A DNA stretch of 64,000 bases, taken from the NCBI GenBank assembly GCA_032622095.1, contig CP136063.1:63253897-63317896 (forward strand). Direction: 5' to 3'. The stretch's first letter is position 1. Each line of letters opens with the position of its first letter. The position numbers and the translations under genes are program-made. This DNA is from Siphonodentalium dalli (taxonomy: Eukaryota > Mollusca > Scaphopoda > Gadilida > Siphonodentaliidae). The notes beneath the pieces are model-generated. The model was given only the letters and a program-made list of their open reading frames with translations. It was not told where the DNA came from and did no database searches. This document shows positions 56,249-64,000 of the stretch, piece by piece.

Positions 56249-56860
56249 TGTATCGCGTGTATAGATCTGAACGCCAAGGTTGGATAATTATTTATTTCAA
56301 CCTGATAAAGAAAAGAAAATATTAAAATCCAATAATCCGAGTCCGAACAATACCATCAATACAAAAGTACCATAAACACACGTACCTACTATGTATCATG
56401 CAAACGGCCACAATGAGAATACCTATCTCACACACAAATGCATAACTCACAAAAGGGTATCTAAACCATATCAAGAAGAAAATATGTCCAAATAACAAAC
56501 AGAAAACAATAACATATCCTTAGAAAATAGGTAAACATCCAAATGAAAAGACCCGATACCAAAAGCCGATTATACTGGCTTTAAAGTATACAACGAATAT
56601 ATCCCATGCAGATTAAATCAATAATACATATACATACAGGGCATACTACTCAATAAACCTTAATAGCACATATTGCAGATGAAAATAATAAAGTAAACAT
56701 ACACGTTGGCGGGATATATATATGCATAAACATGTAAGTTATCAATCAAAGTTCTACTAATCTGTCCGATCAACCATTCAATTCAGATTACTAAACTAAA
56801 ATCTAAATAGTTGGTATCCTGCATCAACAGCCTCTATTGAACGTTATCACTCGTGATACA
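56249..56860 (-). repeat. 5' LTR of the BEL-derived element
   Basis: 612 bp, near-identical to 52375-52991. On the minus strand it starts TGTATCACGAG and ends CGATACA. Confidence 0.93.
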
Positions 56861-56865
56861 CACGC

Positions 56866-58594
56866 GTGTGCTGGCGTGAGACAATTGTGACGTTTTCGCA
56901 TGAGTTAGTTGTAGCCGAACAATTGTAGAAATAAAGTGGTCAATTGCAGCGTGCTATGTATTTTGTCCACAATTCGAATGAAGTTCGGACCATAAATACC
57001 GTTAGTTCATGTACACGTGTGTGGGAAACGATACATCTAATATCGGTTGATAAACAACCTAAGAATGCCATCGACTGCTCTTGAATAGGTAGAGAATCAA
57101 TATGTATGAAAAACGGTACGCCAAACATATCAATGATATCGTACCATACTTGTATTCTCTTATCGGACGTTGCAGAACATGCCAAAATATCGTGTTCAAC
57201 AATGTTGCTGAACGTAGTATTGCATACCTTACAATTGCCAGGTTCTGGAGAGGTGATTTTGGTCAACAGCTGGCCCACGAGTAGGAATTTATGCTTTTCA
57301 CAGTTGATAATTCTACATGAGCGCCATAGTTGGGCTGGAAAAAGGCAGTTGTGACTTTTGTTGAATGCCGTCAATGGTTGGTCGCCTCTCAGGCGGTTTT
57401 CTAGCTCAATTTTGTTTTTATAGTTGATCTGCTGTGTAACAAGGGTTTTCCATTGACTTTTAGTTGGAAACTGACCATGTGAGGCATAGTCTACAATATA
57501 CGATGTGAGATTGTATTCATTTGCCAATATATGTACGTCTGTTAAAAATGAGGCAACGTTTGGTGTTTGGTTCGATACGAGGTTGTCGTTCAAGCGTGCA
57601 ATGAAAATGTCCTTTGCAGCTCTCCCGTCTGGAGTTCTACACAGATTGCCAAAGAAACAGAGTTTTCGCTTGTTTATAAAGGAAGCGAGAGAGCTTAAAC
57701 CAAGTAAGCCTTGGACAACGTCAGTGCGAGCCCTAAATGAAAACCCTTGGATACGTTTCAAACAGAATCTGTGCACACGTTCTAATGAAGTTATGTTAGT
57801 TTGAGATAAGCCGCACATGAGTTCCACCCCATATAATCCCTTTGGTAATACGATTGATTTGTAGATTATTTGGCAGCTAAGAGGTGTGATACCACCTGCA
57901 TACATCCCTGCATTGCTCAGCATAAGATAGACTGAGCGAATTTTCTTAATTGTATGATCAACGAATTGATTTATATGAGCATTTTTATGCAGGGGGATGC
58001 CCAAGTGAGTGACGCTTTCTGTTTCATATATTGGCTTCTCGTTTAATGTCCAAGTATTTTTTGTGCGAGATTTTGATGACGCGCCAGATTCGCTGAAAAC
58101 GATCACCTTACACTTTTCCTGGTTATACTGGTACCGCCATTTTTGACTGAACTTTCCACAAATATCACATAGTAGTTGAAGGCCATTTGCGGTTAGAGAT
58201 AATAGCGTCATATCGTCGGCCTGTGTTGGTGAAGCACAATTGATGGAACCCAATCTCATCCCTAACTGTGAGTTCTCTAGTTCAGTTAATAAATCGTTTA
58301 TAAATAGCATATACAATACAGGGGATAATATTAAACCTTGTCTTGTACCTTGGCTAATATCAAATGTTCTTGAGTTTGCATTGTTGAATCTGACGACGCA
58401 TTTGAAACCATTAAGTAGAGTGTCAAACAATAGAAATATCTTGCCGCAAAAACCACGATTATATAACTTGAATAGTAGTCCGTCTATCCACACTGTGTCG
58501 AAAGCTTTTCTGACATCAAGGAAGCATGTGTATAACGGACTGTGTAATTCACTGGTATATGTGAAACATTCGTTTAAAACAAATGATGAGTGAA
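56866..58594 (-). pseudogene. LINE reverse transcriptase, 3' part (interrupted)
   Basis: A minus-strand frame of 517+ codons. Upstream it reads FLDVRKAFDTVW (RT motif A region), then ISQGTRQGLILSPVLYMLFINDL (motif B), TQADDMTLLS (motif C, ADD) and HLGIPLHKNA. A LINE C-terminus follows with knuckle CKVCNTTF and later His/Cys (VEHDILAC). The stop is at 56940. The frame is open from 58594, where an L1-like element is inserted; the missing N-terminal RT piece is at 60781-61049. 3' UTR up to the BEL-element target. Apart from the insertion the frame is clean, so this was a young copy. Confidence 0.87.
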
Positions 58595-58609
58595 GACAGC
58601 TGACTTCTT
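58595..58609. other. Target-site duplication of the L1-like insertion (left)
   Basis: GACAGCTGACTTCTT, repeated at 60766-60780 after the poly(A) tail. Confidence 0.93.
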
Positions 58610-60765
58610 GGTATTATGGTACGATTCTCAAAAAACATAAATGGTATCAATGTTGGTAATAAGAATATAAGAATGTCGCAATATGCCGATGATACATCTC
58701 TTTTCCTCGATGGGTCACCAGAGTCTCTAGAAGCAGCTATGAAAGTACTTGATAACTATAAATATGTATCGGGTCTAAAAATTAACTATGACAAAACACA
58801 CGCAGTGTGGATTGGTACAAAGGCAGACAGCACGGAACAGATATGTGACCGATGGAAATTAAACTGGAATCCAGAAACCTTTAAAATACTTGGTATAGAA
58901 TTTCATCATGACACTAAACGTATGATTGACATAAATTTTACAAACGGGCTTATGCAATTAAAGAACATACTGGCAATGTGGAGTAAACGTAACCTAACTG
59001 TTCTCGGTAAAATAACTGTTGTCAAATCGCTAGCTATTTCAAAATTAGTACACCTGTTCCTTGCACTACCGAACCCCACAGATGAATATATAAAAAATTT
59101 AAATAAACTGCTCTTTGGTTTCATTTGGAACCAAGGTCCAGATAGAATAAGTAGAAAACTGCTCACTCAGAACTATGCTTCTGGTGGGTGTAAAATGATT
59201 GATATTAAGACTTTCATAAATTCTATGAAGATATCATGGGTTAAGCGAGCTATCACACAACGGGCTTCCTGGGTTACAGTTTTCGAACACTCTTGTAGTA
59301 TATTTTGTAATAGTTGGTATCTAATGTCATCTACAATTTTAAAAAACCAATCTAAAACACTTGATAACAATTTCTGGAAAGATGTAGTAAATGCCTGGAT
59401 TCTGTACTGTGACAAACTAGCACCGGTGAGTCAATGTGATCTCCTCACTACACCTTTAGTAGGATTCGAGGATACGGTAAAACTGGTGAAGCCACGATTG
59501 AAACTGTTCATGACTGATAAGCTTATATACATATTCGATTTTCAAGACAATTTAGGAAAGTACCTGTCACAGGAAGAATTTAACGCTCTACACAAAACAA
59601 ACATCGACTTTCTAACTTTTAACGGAATTGTAAAATCAATCAAGAAAAGAGATAAATTTTTAAGTAAAAGCGACAGGGTTTTGCGCCCTCATATACCATT
59701 TCAATTAATAAATTTACTTGCTCCGAACAGTGCTAAATCCACGTATAAAACAATGTTACCAATTGAATCACCCCATAAACAAATAAGTAAATGGGAACGA
59801 AAGTTGAACCGAACATATAATGTCGAGTTCTGGACTGAAGTATATAGATGCCCATTTATTTACGTCACCGATACCAAACTTAAGTGGTTCCAATACCGAA
59901 TAAATACACATATCATCGGTACAAAACAACTTTTGAAAAAAATGAAAATATCTGACGACGACTCATGTACCTTCTGTAAATCTAATACTGAATCGATCAT
60001 TCACATTTTCTGGGAATGTCCAAACATACAATATTTTTGGAATACGGTCGAAAATTGGGTATTTCATAATACGAGTACTAGATTACAACTCACACGTGAA
60101 ACTGCAATATTTAGCAGCCGCCCTGGAAAATATACCAGTCCTTGGATAATATTCCTTCTTATCTTTGTTAGATATCACATTTATAGATCAAAGATGAATA
60201 ACTCTATGCCAAACCTCACCGGACTTAAAAAAGAACTTAGTTTATATTTCCATTCTGAGCGTGTTTTTTATTATAATAAAGGTCAATACACTAAATTTAA
60301 ACAAAGATGGTCTTATCTAGAAGAACTATTTTAATTTAATGTGTGACTGCACATGCCAACCCTAAAACCTGCGTAACGCACCAACACACCCTGACATTGG
60401 TTTTCGGCAATCAAATATATATGCTGCTGGTGTAACATAATTAATATTAGAGATCCAATTTTCTGATTCCAAATAACAGCAATATACAATACAAACTTGA
60501 ACAATAACTTATAGTATACATCGTTATATATAGAATAGTGAATAAAACATTGGTCGTTTTTTCTTTCCCCCCCCCCCCTTCCCCACCCGGGTCCAAAATT
60601 ATGGGGGGAAAATGACAAGTTAAATTATATTACACAATACAATATTCCTGAATTTCTATTGATACAAATCTACCATGTGTAATGTCAACGTTATGTTTTG
60701 TAAGACTATATATTTTGTCGCAATAAAAATATTAAAAAAAAAAAATTAAAAAAAAGAAAAAAAAA
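58610..60765 (+). mobile_element. L1/Tx1-like LINE, 5'-truncated insertion
   Basis: 2156 bp inserted in the minus-strand LINE. 5'-truncated inside the RT palm; 3' UTR from 60338, A-rich tail at about 60729-60765, and an exact 15-bp target duplication outside. All are signs of target-primed reverse transcription. The host LINE frame continues on both sides. Confidence 0.94.
58616..60334 (+). CDS. L1/Tx1-like ORF2 C-terminal part (RT palm to C-terminus)
   Basis: 572 codons, undamaged but lacking the endonuclease and the first RT motifs. It begins just before the catalytic box SQYADDTSLFL and continues with LKINYDKTHAVWIG, LGIEFHHD and ASGGCKMIDIKTFINSMKISWVKR, a block typical of the L1/Tx1 lineage. 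A C-terminal knuckle follows (CTFCKSNTESIIHIFWEC). The ATG at 58616 is an accident of truncation. The product would not be functional in retrotransposition. The intact frame indicates a recent insertion. Confidence 0.85.
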   Translation: MVRFSKNINGINVGNKNIRMSQYADDTSLFLDGSPESLEAAMKVLDNYKYVSGLKINYDKTHAVWIGTKADSTEQICDRWKLNWNPETFKILGIEFHHDTKRMIDINFTNGLMQLKNILAMWSKRNLTVLGKITVVKSLAISKLVHLFLALPNPTDEYIKNLNKLLFGFIWNQGPDRISRKLLTQNYASGGCKMIDIKTFINSMKISWVKRAITQRASWVTVFEHSCSIFCNSWYLMSSTILKNQSKTLDNNFWKDVVNAWILYCDKLAPVSQCDLLTTPLVGFEDTVKLVKPRLKLFMTDKLIYIFDFQDNLGKYLSQEEFNALHKTNIDFLTFNGIVKSIKKRDKFLSKSDRVLRPHIPFQLINLLAPNSAKSTYKTMLPIESPHKQISKWERKLNRTYNVEFWTEVYRCPFIYVTDTKLKWFQYRINTHIIGTKQLLKKMKISDDDSCTFCKSNTESIIHIFWECPNIQYFWNTVENWVFHNTSTRLQLTRETAIFSSRPGKYTSPWIIFLLIFVRYHIYRSKMNNSMPNLTGLKKELSLYFHSERVFYYNKGQYTKFKQRWSYLEELF

Positions 60766-60780
60766 GACAGCTGACTTCTT
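60766..60780. other. Target-site duplication of the L1-like insertion (right)
   Basis: GACAGCTGACTTCTT directly after the A-rich tail. Confidence 0.93.
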
Positions 60781-61049
60781 TCTGAAAGCCGTTTTGCAAA
60801 GGGTGAACACGAATGAGCTCAGGTGTGTGTGTTTCTAACCGCGTGAGTATAACTTTTTCCAAGACTTTATATAATACTGGGAGAAGAGTTATTGCTCTGC
60901 AGCTGTCGAACACCTTTTTCGGTTTTGCCCCCACCTTTATATAAAGGGATTATCACGCCAATTTTTGCCTGGTGTGGGATGTGATTGAGTTCCATCATCA
61001 TCGACAGCATATATGCTACAGACGTAATGAGACTTTCGCCTCCATTTAA
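60781..61049 (-). pseudogene. LINE reverse transcriptase, 5' part of the interrupted copy
   Basis: Minus strand: NGGESLITSVAYML, IPHQAKIGVIIPLYKGG, then after a shift in a G/C run near 60928, RAITLLPVLYKVLEK, VHPLQNGFQKEVSCL. This is RT motif 0-2 of the LINE at 56940-58594, and the last residues continue there across the L1-like insertion. It is cut on the right at 61050 by the LTR-2 element. Confidence 0.85.
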
Positions 61050-61595
61050 TGTTCACCAACTTGAAGGACAGTGAAAGAAAGAAGTTATTTATTCCACCGA
61101 TGTCGTATCATACCTTTAAATATACGCGCACACACAAGCACACAAATTGTATATATTATATTGTCTTATTGGCTGTTTGGGCTTCTATCGCCCAATACAT
61201 TATATCCATTCTACGAAACCAGATTTTGAAATGTTACTTCAAAGAAACAAAGCAAATCTGCGTTTGTTGTCGATATGTGATCTTGGCGGCTGTAATTGTT
61301 TTACATTATTATCAGCCGCAGAACAAAAATGATCTTCCTTTATCTGTCAAAAATAAGTGTCCATGTGCCACTAAAGCAAAACAGGACATTGTATTGTCTA
61401 TTCAACATGGTTTATTCTATACATTAGATGTCATTATAAATGGTATACAGTCATAATCAAGATGTCAGCCAAATAGGTCTTGTTCGGTCGGGATTCAGTT
61501 CTGTTCTGTCATATTCGGTAGCTGGGAGTGACGTCACATCCTCGGGTGCACTCGGACCGGATGACCGGTACTCTTCGGGACCTAAAACCGCTACA
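61050..61595 (-). repeat. LTR-2: 3' LTR of an LTR element running off the right edge
   Basis: 546 bp; minus-strand ends TGTAGCGG and GGTGAACA. It is preceded on the minus strand by a polypurine tract (CTTGGGGGAA, 61596-61605), which marks a 3' LTR. It inserted into the minus-strand LINE. Pieces of a second copy are at 45042-45364 and 50643-50865. The matching 5' LTR would lie beyond 64000. Confidence 0.82.
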
Positions 61596-61902
61596 TTCCC
61601 CCAAGCTTTGAAAAGAAGGCCCGGTTGGAGGGGGTTGAAGAATTCGTCCATCCATCGTCATTAGTCAGTCCAAGTTCCAACAAGACTTCTGTTACGTCAT
61701 AGGCCTCCGTGGGCTCGGTTGCAGAGTCTTGTAGTCGACGCATTGGATCCTGAACATCGGATGACTGACGAACACTTGTAACTTGGTCGAGGAAGGCACC
61801 GTCATATGGATGGCTGGCAGAGTGGAATTTCTCAGCATCTCGTATCACCCAACTACCATTTTCTGTCATATCTGGTAATGTCTTCGCCATTGTATCGGTC
61901 AA
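61591..61902 (-). CDS. Last coding exon or ORF of the LTR-2 element
   Basis: 103 codons ending SKLGGM, with the TAG formed by the first bases of the LTR. The reading continues upstream in another frame (61853-62062: LNWSPNGAKTLGGVNKLARQ), so a frameshift near 61900 or splicing joins them. No domain recognised. The position between the upstream ORF and the polypurine tract is that of an env or accessory ORF. Confidence 0.45.
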   Translation of the reverse strand: MTDTMAKTLPDMTENGSWVIRDAEKFHSASHPYDGAFLDQVTSVRQSSDVQDPMRRLQDSATEPTEAYDVTEVLLELGLTNDDGWTNSSTPSNRAFFSKLGGM

Positions 61903-62062
61903 ATGATTGTCTTGCCAGCTTGTTTACACCGCCCAATGTCTTGGCTCCATTGGGTGACCAGTTAAGTTTTTGATCCGGAACGCCTGTTGTAGTTACCGTA
62001 AGTTCCTTCTGTAGAGCCATATACATTGTAGAGGTGGTCTGCACTATGTATAATCTGGCCAT

Positions 62063-62502
62063 GGTGAATAGCTGCTTACATTCACTTCTTGGTCCACTCG
62101 ACCGATAACCATTGACTGGGTTCTGCGTGTTATGCTTCGTGGAATATGTACATCAATGCAGAGTGAAAGAGAAACCGGGGCCCGGCATTCTCAGTACAAC
62201 ATACAAATGGTGGTTCAATGTCGGTGTAGTATATCAGCTGGCCCGATATCCATTACCGACAACGAAACCCCAATGTTGGATTCACTCATTGCTGCATTAA
62301 CTGTGAACATCATTTAAACGTTGCGAACAAGCATATGATTACGTTCAGTGAGTCATGGAGGTACATTTCCATACTGGAACCCGCATCATTCTGGCGACAA
62401 GTAATGGTCTTAATAGTTTGCCATGGGGTCTGATGATACTCTGACCATGGCTGTGGATCTCTTCATGGTAGTTACTAATCACGATCCACGTCCGATTCAG
62501 GC
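62063..62502 (-). other. LTR-2 element interior, coding state unclear
   Basis: Short minus-strand frames (about 62176-62310 and 62345-62530) without recognised domains. Probably decayed or spliced-out sequence between two ORFs of the same element. Confidence 0.4.
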
Positions 62503-64000
62503 TCATTTGCCACCAGGATCCCAAGGCCATTGATCTGGAGAACCTGTTTTATTTCGGAGCCAGGTATGTTTCATTGGATTCTGGCTCGGGTTTTCCCAAT
62601 ATGTTGGTTCGGCCCTTACAGGTATGAAACCTGAACTTGGTTTCGAGATCCAGGTAGACCTGCTTTCCGAACTGCTCCTAAGTTGAGGCAATTCTGTACC
62701 AAAATTTCCATTGCTGCCAGGCTTCAACTGGACATCTTTCTTCACCCCATTCCTGTCTTGGTGCTCATGATGTGGTGGATGGTGATTCTGGTACGGCTTC
62801 TCAGGTTGACCATGTGATATTGGCAGGGCACCGAGACTATCTTCTGGACTGCCATTACATAATTTATGGTTCGGCTGGTCATGATCATCTAGTACTGGTG
62901 CCAACACATCACTCGTGGTTGCGAGATGCTTCATATTTTGCTCTGGTGATTCATTGTCGAAGAGCGTCGCCTTGTTCATATGACCCACATTTTCATCAGA
63001 AGAGTCAAAGGAAACCGGTCTTAGAACTGTTGATACAGCATCTGAGACATTAGCGGGTGACTCCAGAACTGTTTGAACAGCATCTGAGATGTTAGCGGAT
63101 GTTTCCAGGACTGCCGAATCAGCATCAGAGAAGCCTGATGTGATCGCATATATGGTAGAGTCAAAGCCAATTTTCTCGAATTCAATGAAGGATGTATCGC
63201 CATCGGATGTCAAAGAATCAAACTGTGTGAGAAGAGGGATCTGGGCGTCTCTCAGATCGCCTCTGTCTCCACCTGACCATCCTTGCTGCTGAAGCAGGAC
63301 TGCATCCTCTTCATAATCTAAATAATCTATTGAACTCAGCTCCAGAGAAACGCTATCGTCCCATTCTAGATTGATATCATAGATCGGCGACTCTTCATCT
63401 TGTATGTAGCTTGTGTTGGCATCGTGGTTGATATATGTCTCATCCGGCGATAGTGGTTTATGCTGAACTGCATTTCCTGAATAGAATGCATACTCATCTG
63501 GTGTCAGAAGTTGCATGTCTTCTATTTCAGACTGTACGTTCAGCAGTTTGTCGGACCAGGTTGTCAGTTCCTGCACCAGTGTCCCTGGTTCTTCACTGTT
63601 GGTAAATGGCCCAGACGCAGAATCATTTACCTCCAATGCTAAAGCGGGTGTCGGCCTAATAGGAGGACTCGTGGTTGTTGGCGCTTCAGTCTTCAACTCA
63701 GAGCTGGAAAATATCAAAGTTGGACCCAGAGACTCGGATATGGATGTCAACGTTTCTGCTAATGGCGATATTGGGACATCATAGTCTCGGAAATCGAGAC
63801 GGGGAGGATCCCTGTGCATTGAAGCAGACTCTGGAAACCATTCTTCTGAGGGTGGATCACTCTGCGCCGAAGAAGTTTGTCGGGAATCTTTGTCGACATA
63901 GAGCCGTGTGACTATATTGTTGTCAGCTACTTCTTCCCCAACTAATTCAATTGGGTTGCCCTCCACTCTCTCATTTCCATGTGCCGACTTGATGGCTATT
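62503..64000 (-). CDS. Acidic ORF of the LTR-2 element, 5' end outside the window
   Basis: At least 499 codons, open at the right edge. The listed GTG start is not trusted because the frame continues to 64000 (AIKSAHGNERVEG). The protein is rich in Asp, Glu, Ser and Pro with no hydrophobic segment. It contains a run of related units (SDADSAVLETSANISDAV, SDAVQTVLESPANVSDAV, VSDAVSTVLRPV), a basic, Pro-rich region, and an end with TYWENPSQNP and DQWPWDPGGK. It might be a Gag-like or accessory protein; no catalytic motif is seen. The family is not recognised. Confidence 0.55.
   Translation of the reverse strand, partial: IAIKSAHGNERVEGNPIELVGEEVADNNIVTRLYVDKDSRQTSSAQSDPPSEEWFPESASMHRDPPRLDFRDYDVPISPLAETLTSISESLGPTLIFSSSELKTEAPTTTSPPIRPTPALALEVNDSASGPFTNSEEPGTLVQELTTWSDKLLNVQSEIEDMQLLTPDEYAFYSGNAVQHKPLSPDETYINHDANTSYIQDEESPIYDINLEWDDSVSLELSSIDYLDYEEDAVLLQQQGWSGGDRGDLRDAQIPLLTQFDSLTSDGDTSFIEFEKIGFDSTIYAITSGFSDADSAVLETSANISDAVQTVLESPANVSDAVSTVLRPVSFDSSDENVGHMNKATLFDNESPEQNMKHLATTSDVLAPVLDDHDQPNHKLCNGSPEDSLGALPISHGQPEKPYQNHHPPHHEHQDRNGVKKDVQLKPGSNGNFGTELPQLRSSSESRSTWISKPSSGFIPVRAEPTYWENPSQNPMKHTWLRNKTGSPDQWPWDPGGK

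Larger units (their letters stand above)
52375..56860 (-). mobile_element. BEL/Pao-derived non-autonomous LTR retrotransposon, complete
   Basis: A 4486-bp element with LTRs at 52375-52991 and 56249-56860, both TG..CA, and duplication CACGC outside. The LTRs differ by one 5-bp indel and about one substitution, so insertion is recent. Only 14 bp separate the 5' LTR from the ORF start, and a purine tract (GGTGGGAG on the minus strand, 52992-52999) precedes the 3' LTR. Gag and protease are BEL/Pao-like, but RT palm, RNase H and integrase are absent, so it must borrow these from an autonomous relative. Confidence 0.92.

Noticed and set aside
1-64000. tRNA, rRNA or snRNA genes
   Set aside because: No cloverleaf with A/B boxes or rRNA core motif was recognised by eye. 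A tRNAscan and Rfam search would be needed to exclude diverged copies.

Overview
This is eukaryotic, AT-rich, repeat-dominated genomic DNA from a metazoan. It has no operons and almost no host genes. It holds Ngaro/DIRS-type, BEL/Pao-type and a second LTR-type retroelement, several LINE clades, a Polinton/Maverick remnant, many short TIR elements, and intron-poor C2H2 zinc-finger arrays. Frequent ACATGTA/ACCGGTA words and 'GGGCCATAACTCT'-type repeat motifs (about 2729 and 13968) suggest a marine lophotrochozoan, perhaps a bivalve mollusc. That taxonomic guess is an inference, not proven.

Layout. 1-2.9 kb: TTAA-flanked MITEs. 2.9-32.6 kb: two tandem copies (A and B) of one segment of about 3.5 kb, each invaded by different elements. 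Copy A (2916-26275) was split by a degenerate Ngaro retrotransposon carrying tyrosine recombinase and SGNH ORFs (5757-11593). That Ngaro copy was itself hit by a hAT-like element (7104-7961). Copy A was also split by a 14.26-kb block (11716-25976) with perfect 30-bp terminal inverted repeats. Copy B (26746-32647) lacks both insertions, so it shows the empty sites, but it carries its own MITE (29163-29603) and a 1.8-kb insertion holding a LINE fragment (30054-31856). 33-37.5 kb: a 15-finger C2H2 array with a decayed tail, then GC-richer direct repeats. 38-44.6 kb: more MITEs, a Polinton protease fragment and a rotten LINE.

44.9-64 kb is a nest of LTR elements. A 2.5-kb unit holding a C2H2 gene plus the 3' end of a BEL/Pao-derived element occurs twice (45360-47873 and 50866-53477), with one extra zinc finger in the second copy. 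The second copy leads into a complete, very young LTR element (52375-56860; near-identical LTRs; target duplication CACGC). Its single 1089-aa ORF has Gag and protease but only the very start of the reverse transcriptase, followed by an unfamiliar domain and a Gly/Ser-rich tail. To its right a minus-strand LINE is interrupted by a 5'-truncated L1/Tx1-like LINE with a 15-bp target duplication and poly(A). The 3' LTR and 3' coding region of another LTR element then run off the right edge.

Interplay. Nearly every coding stretch belongs to a transposon. The C2H2 arrays are the only plausible host genes, and they are themselves expanding by finger-block and segmental duplication. The most unusual items are the 14.26-kb TIR-bounded block with CCTGGGT-rich ends and the pol-less BEL-derived LTR element with a new C-terminal domain.
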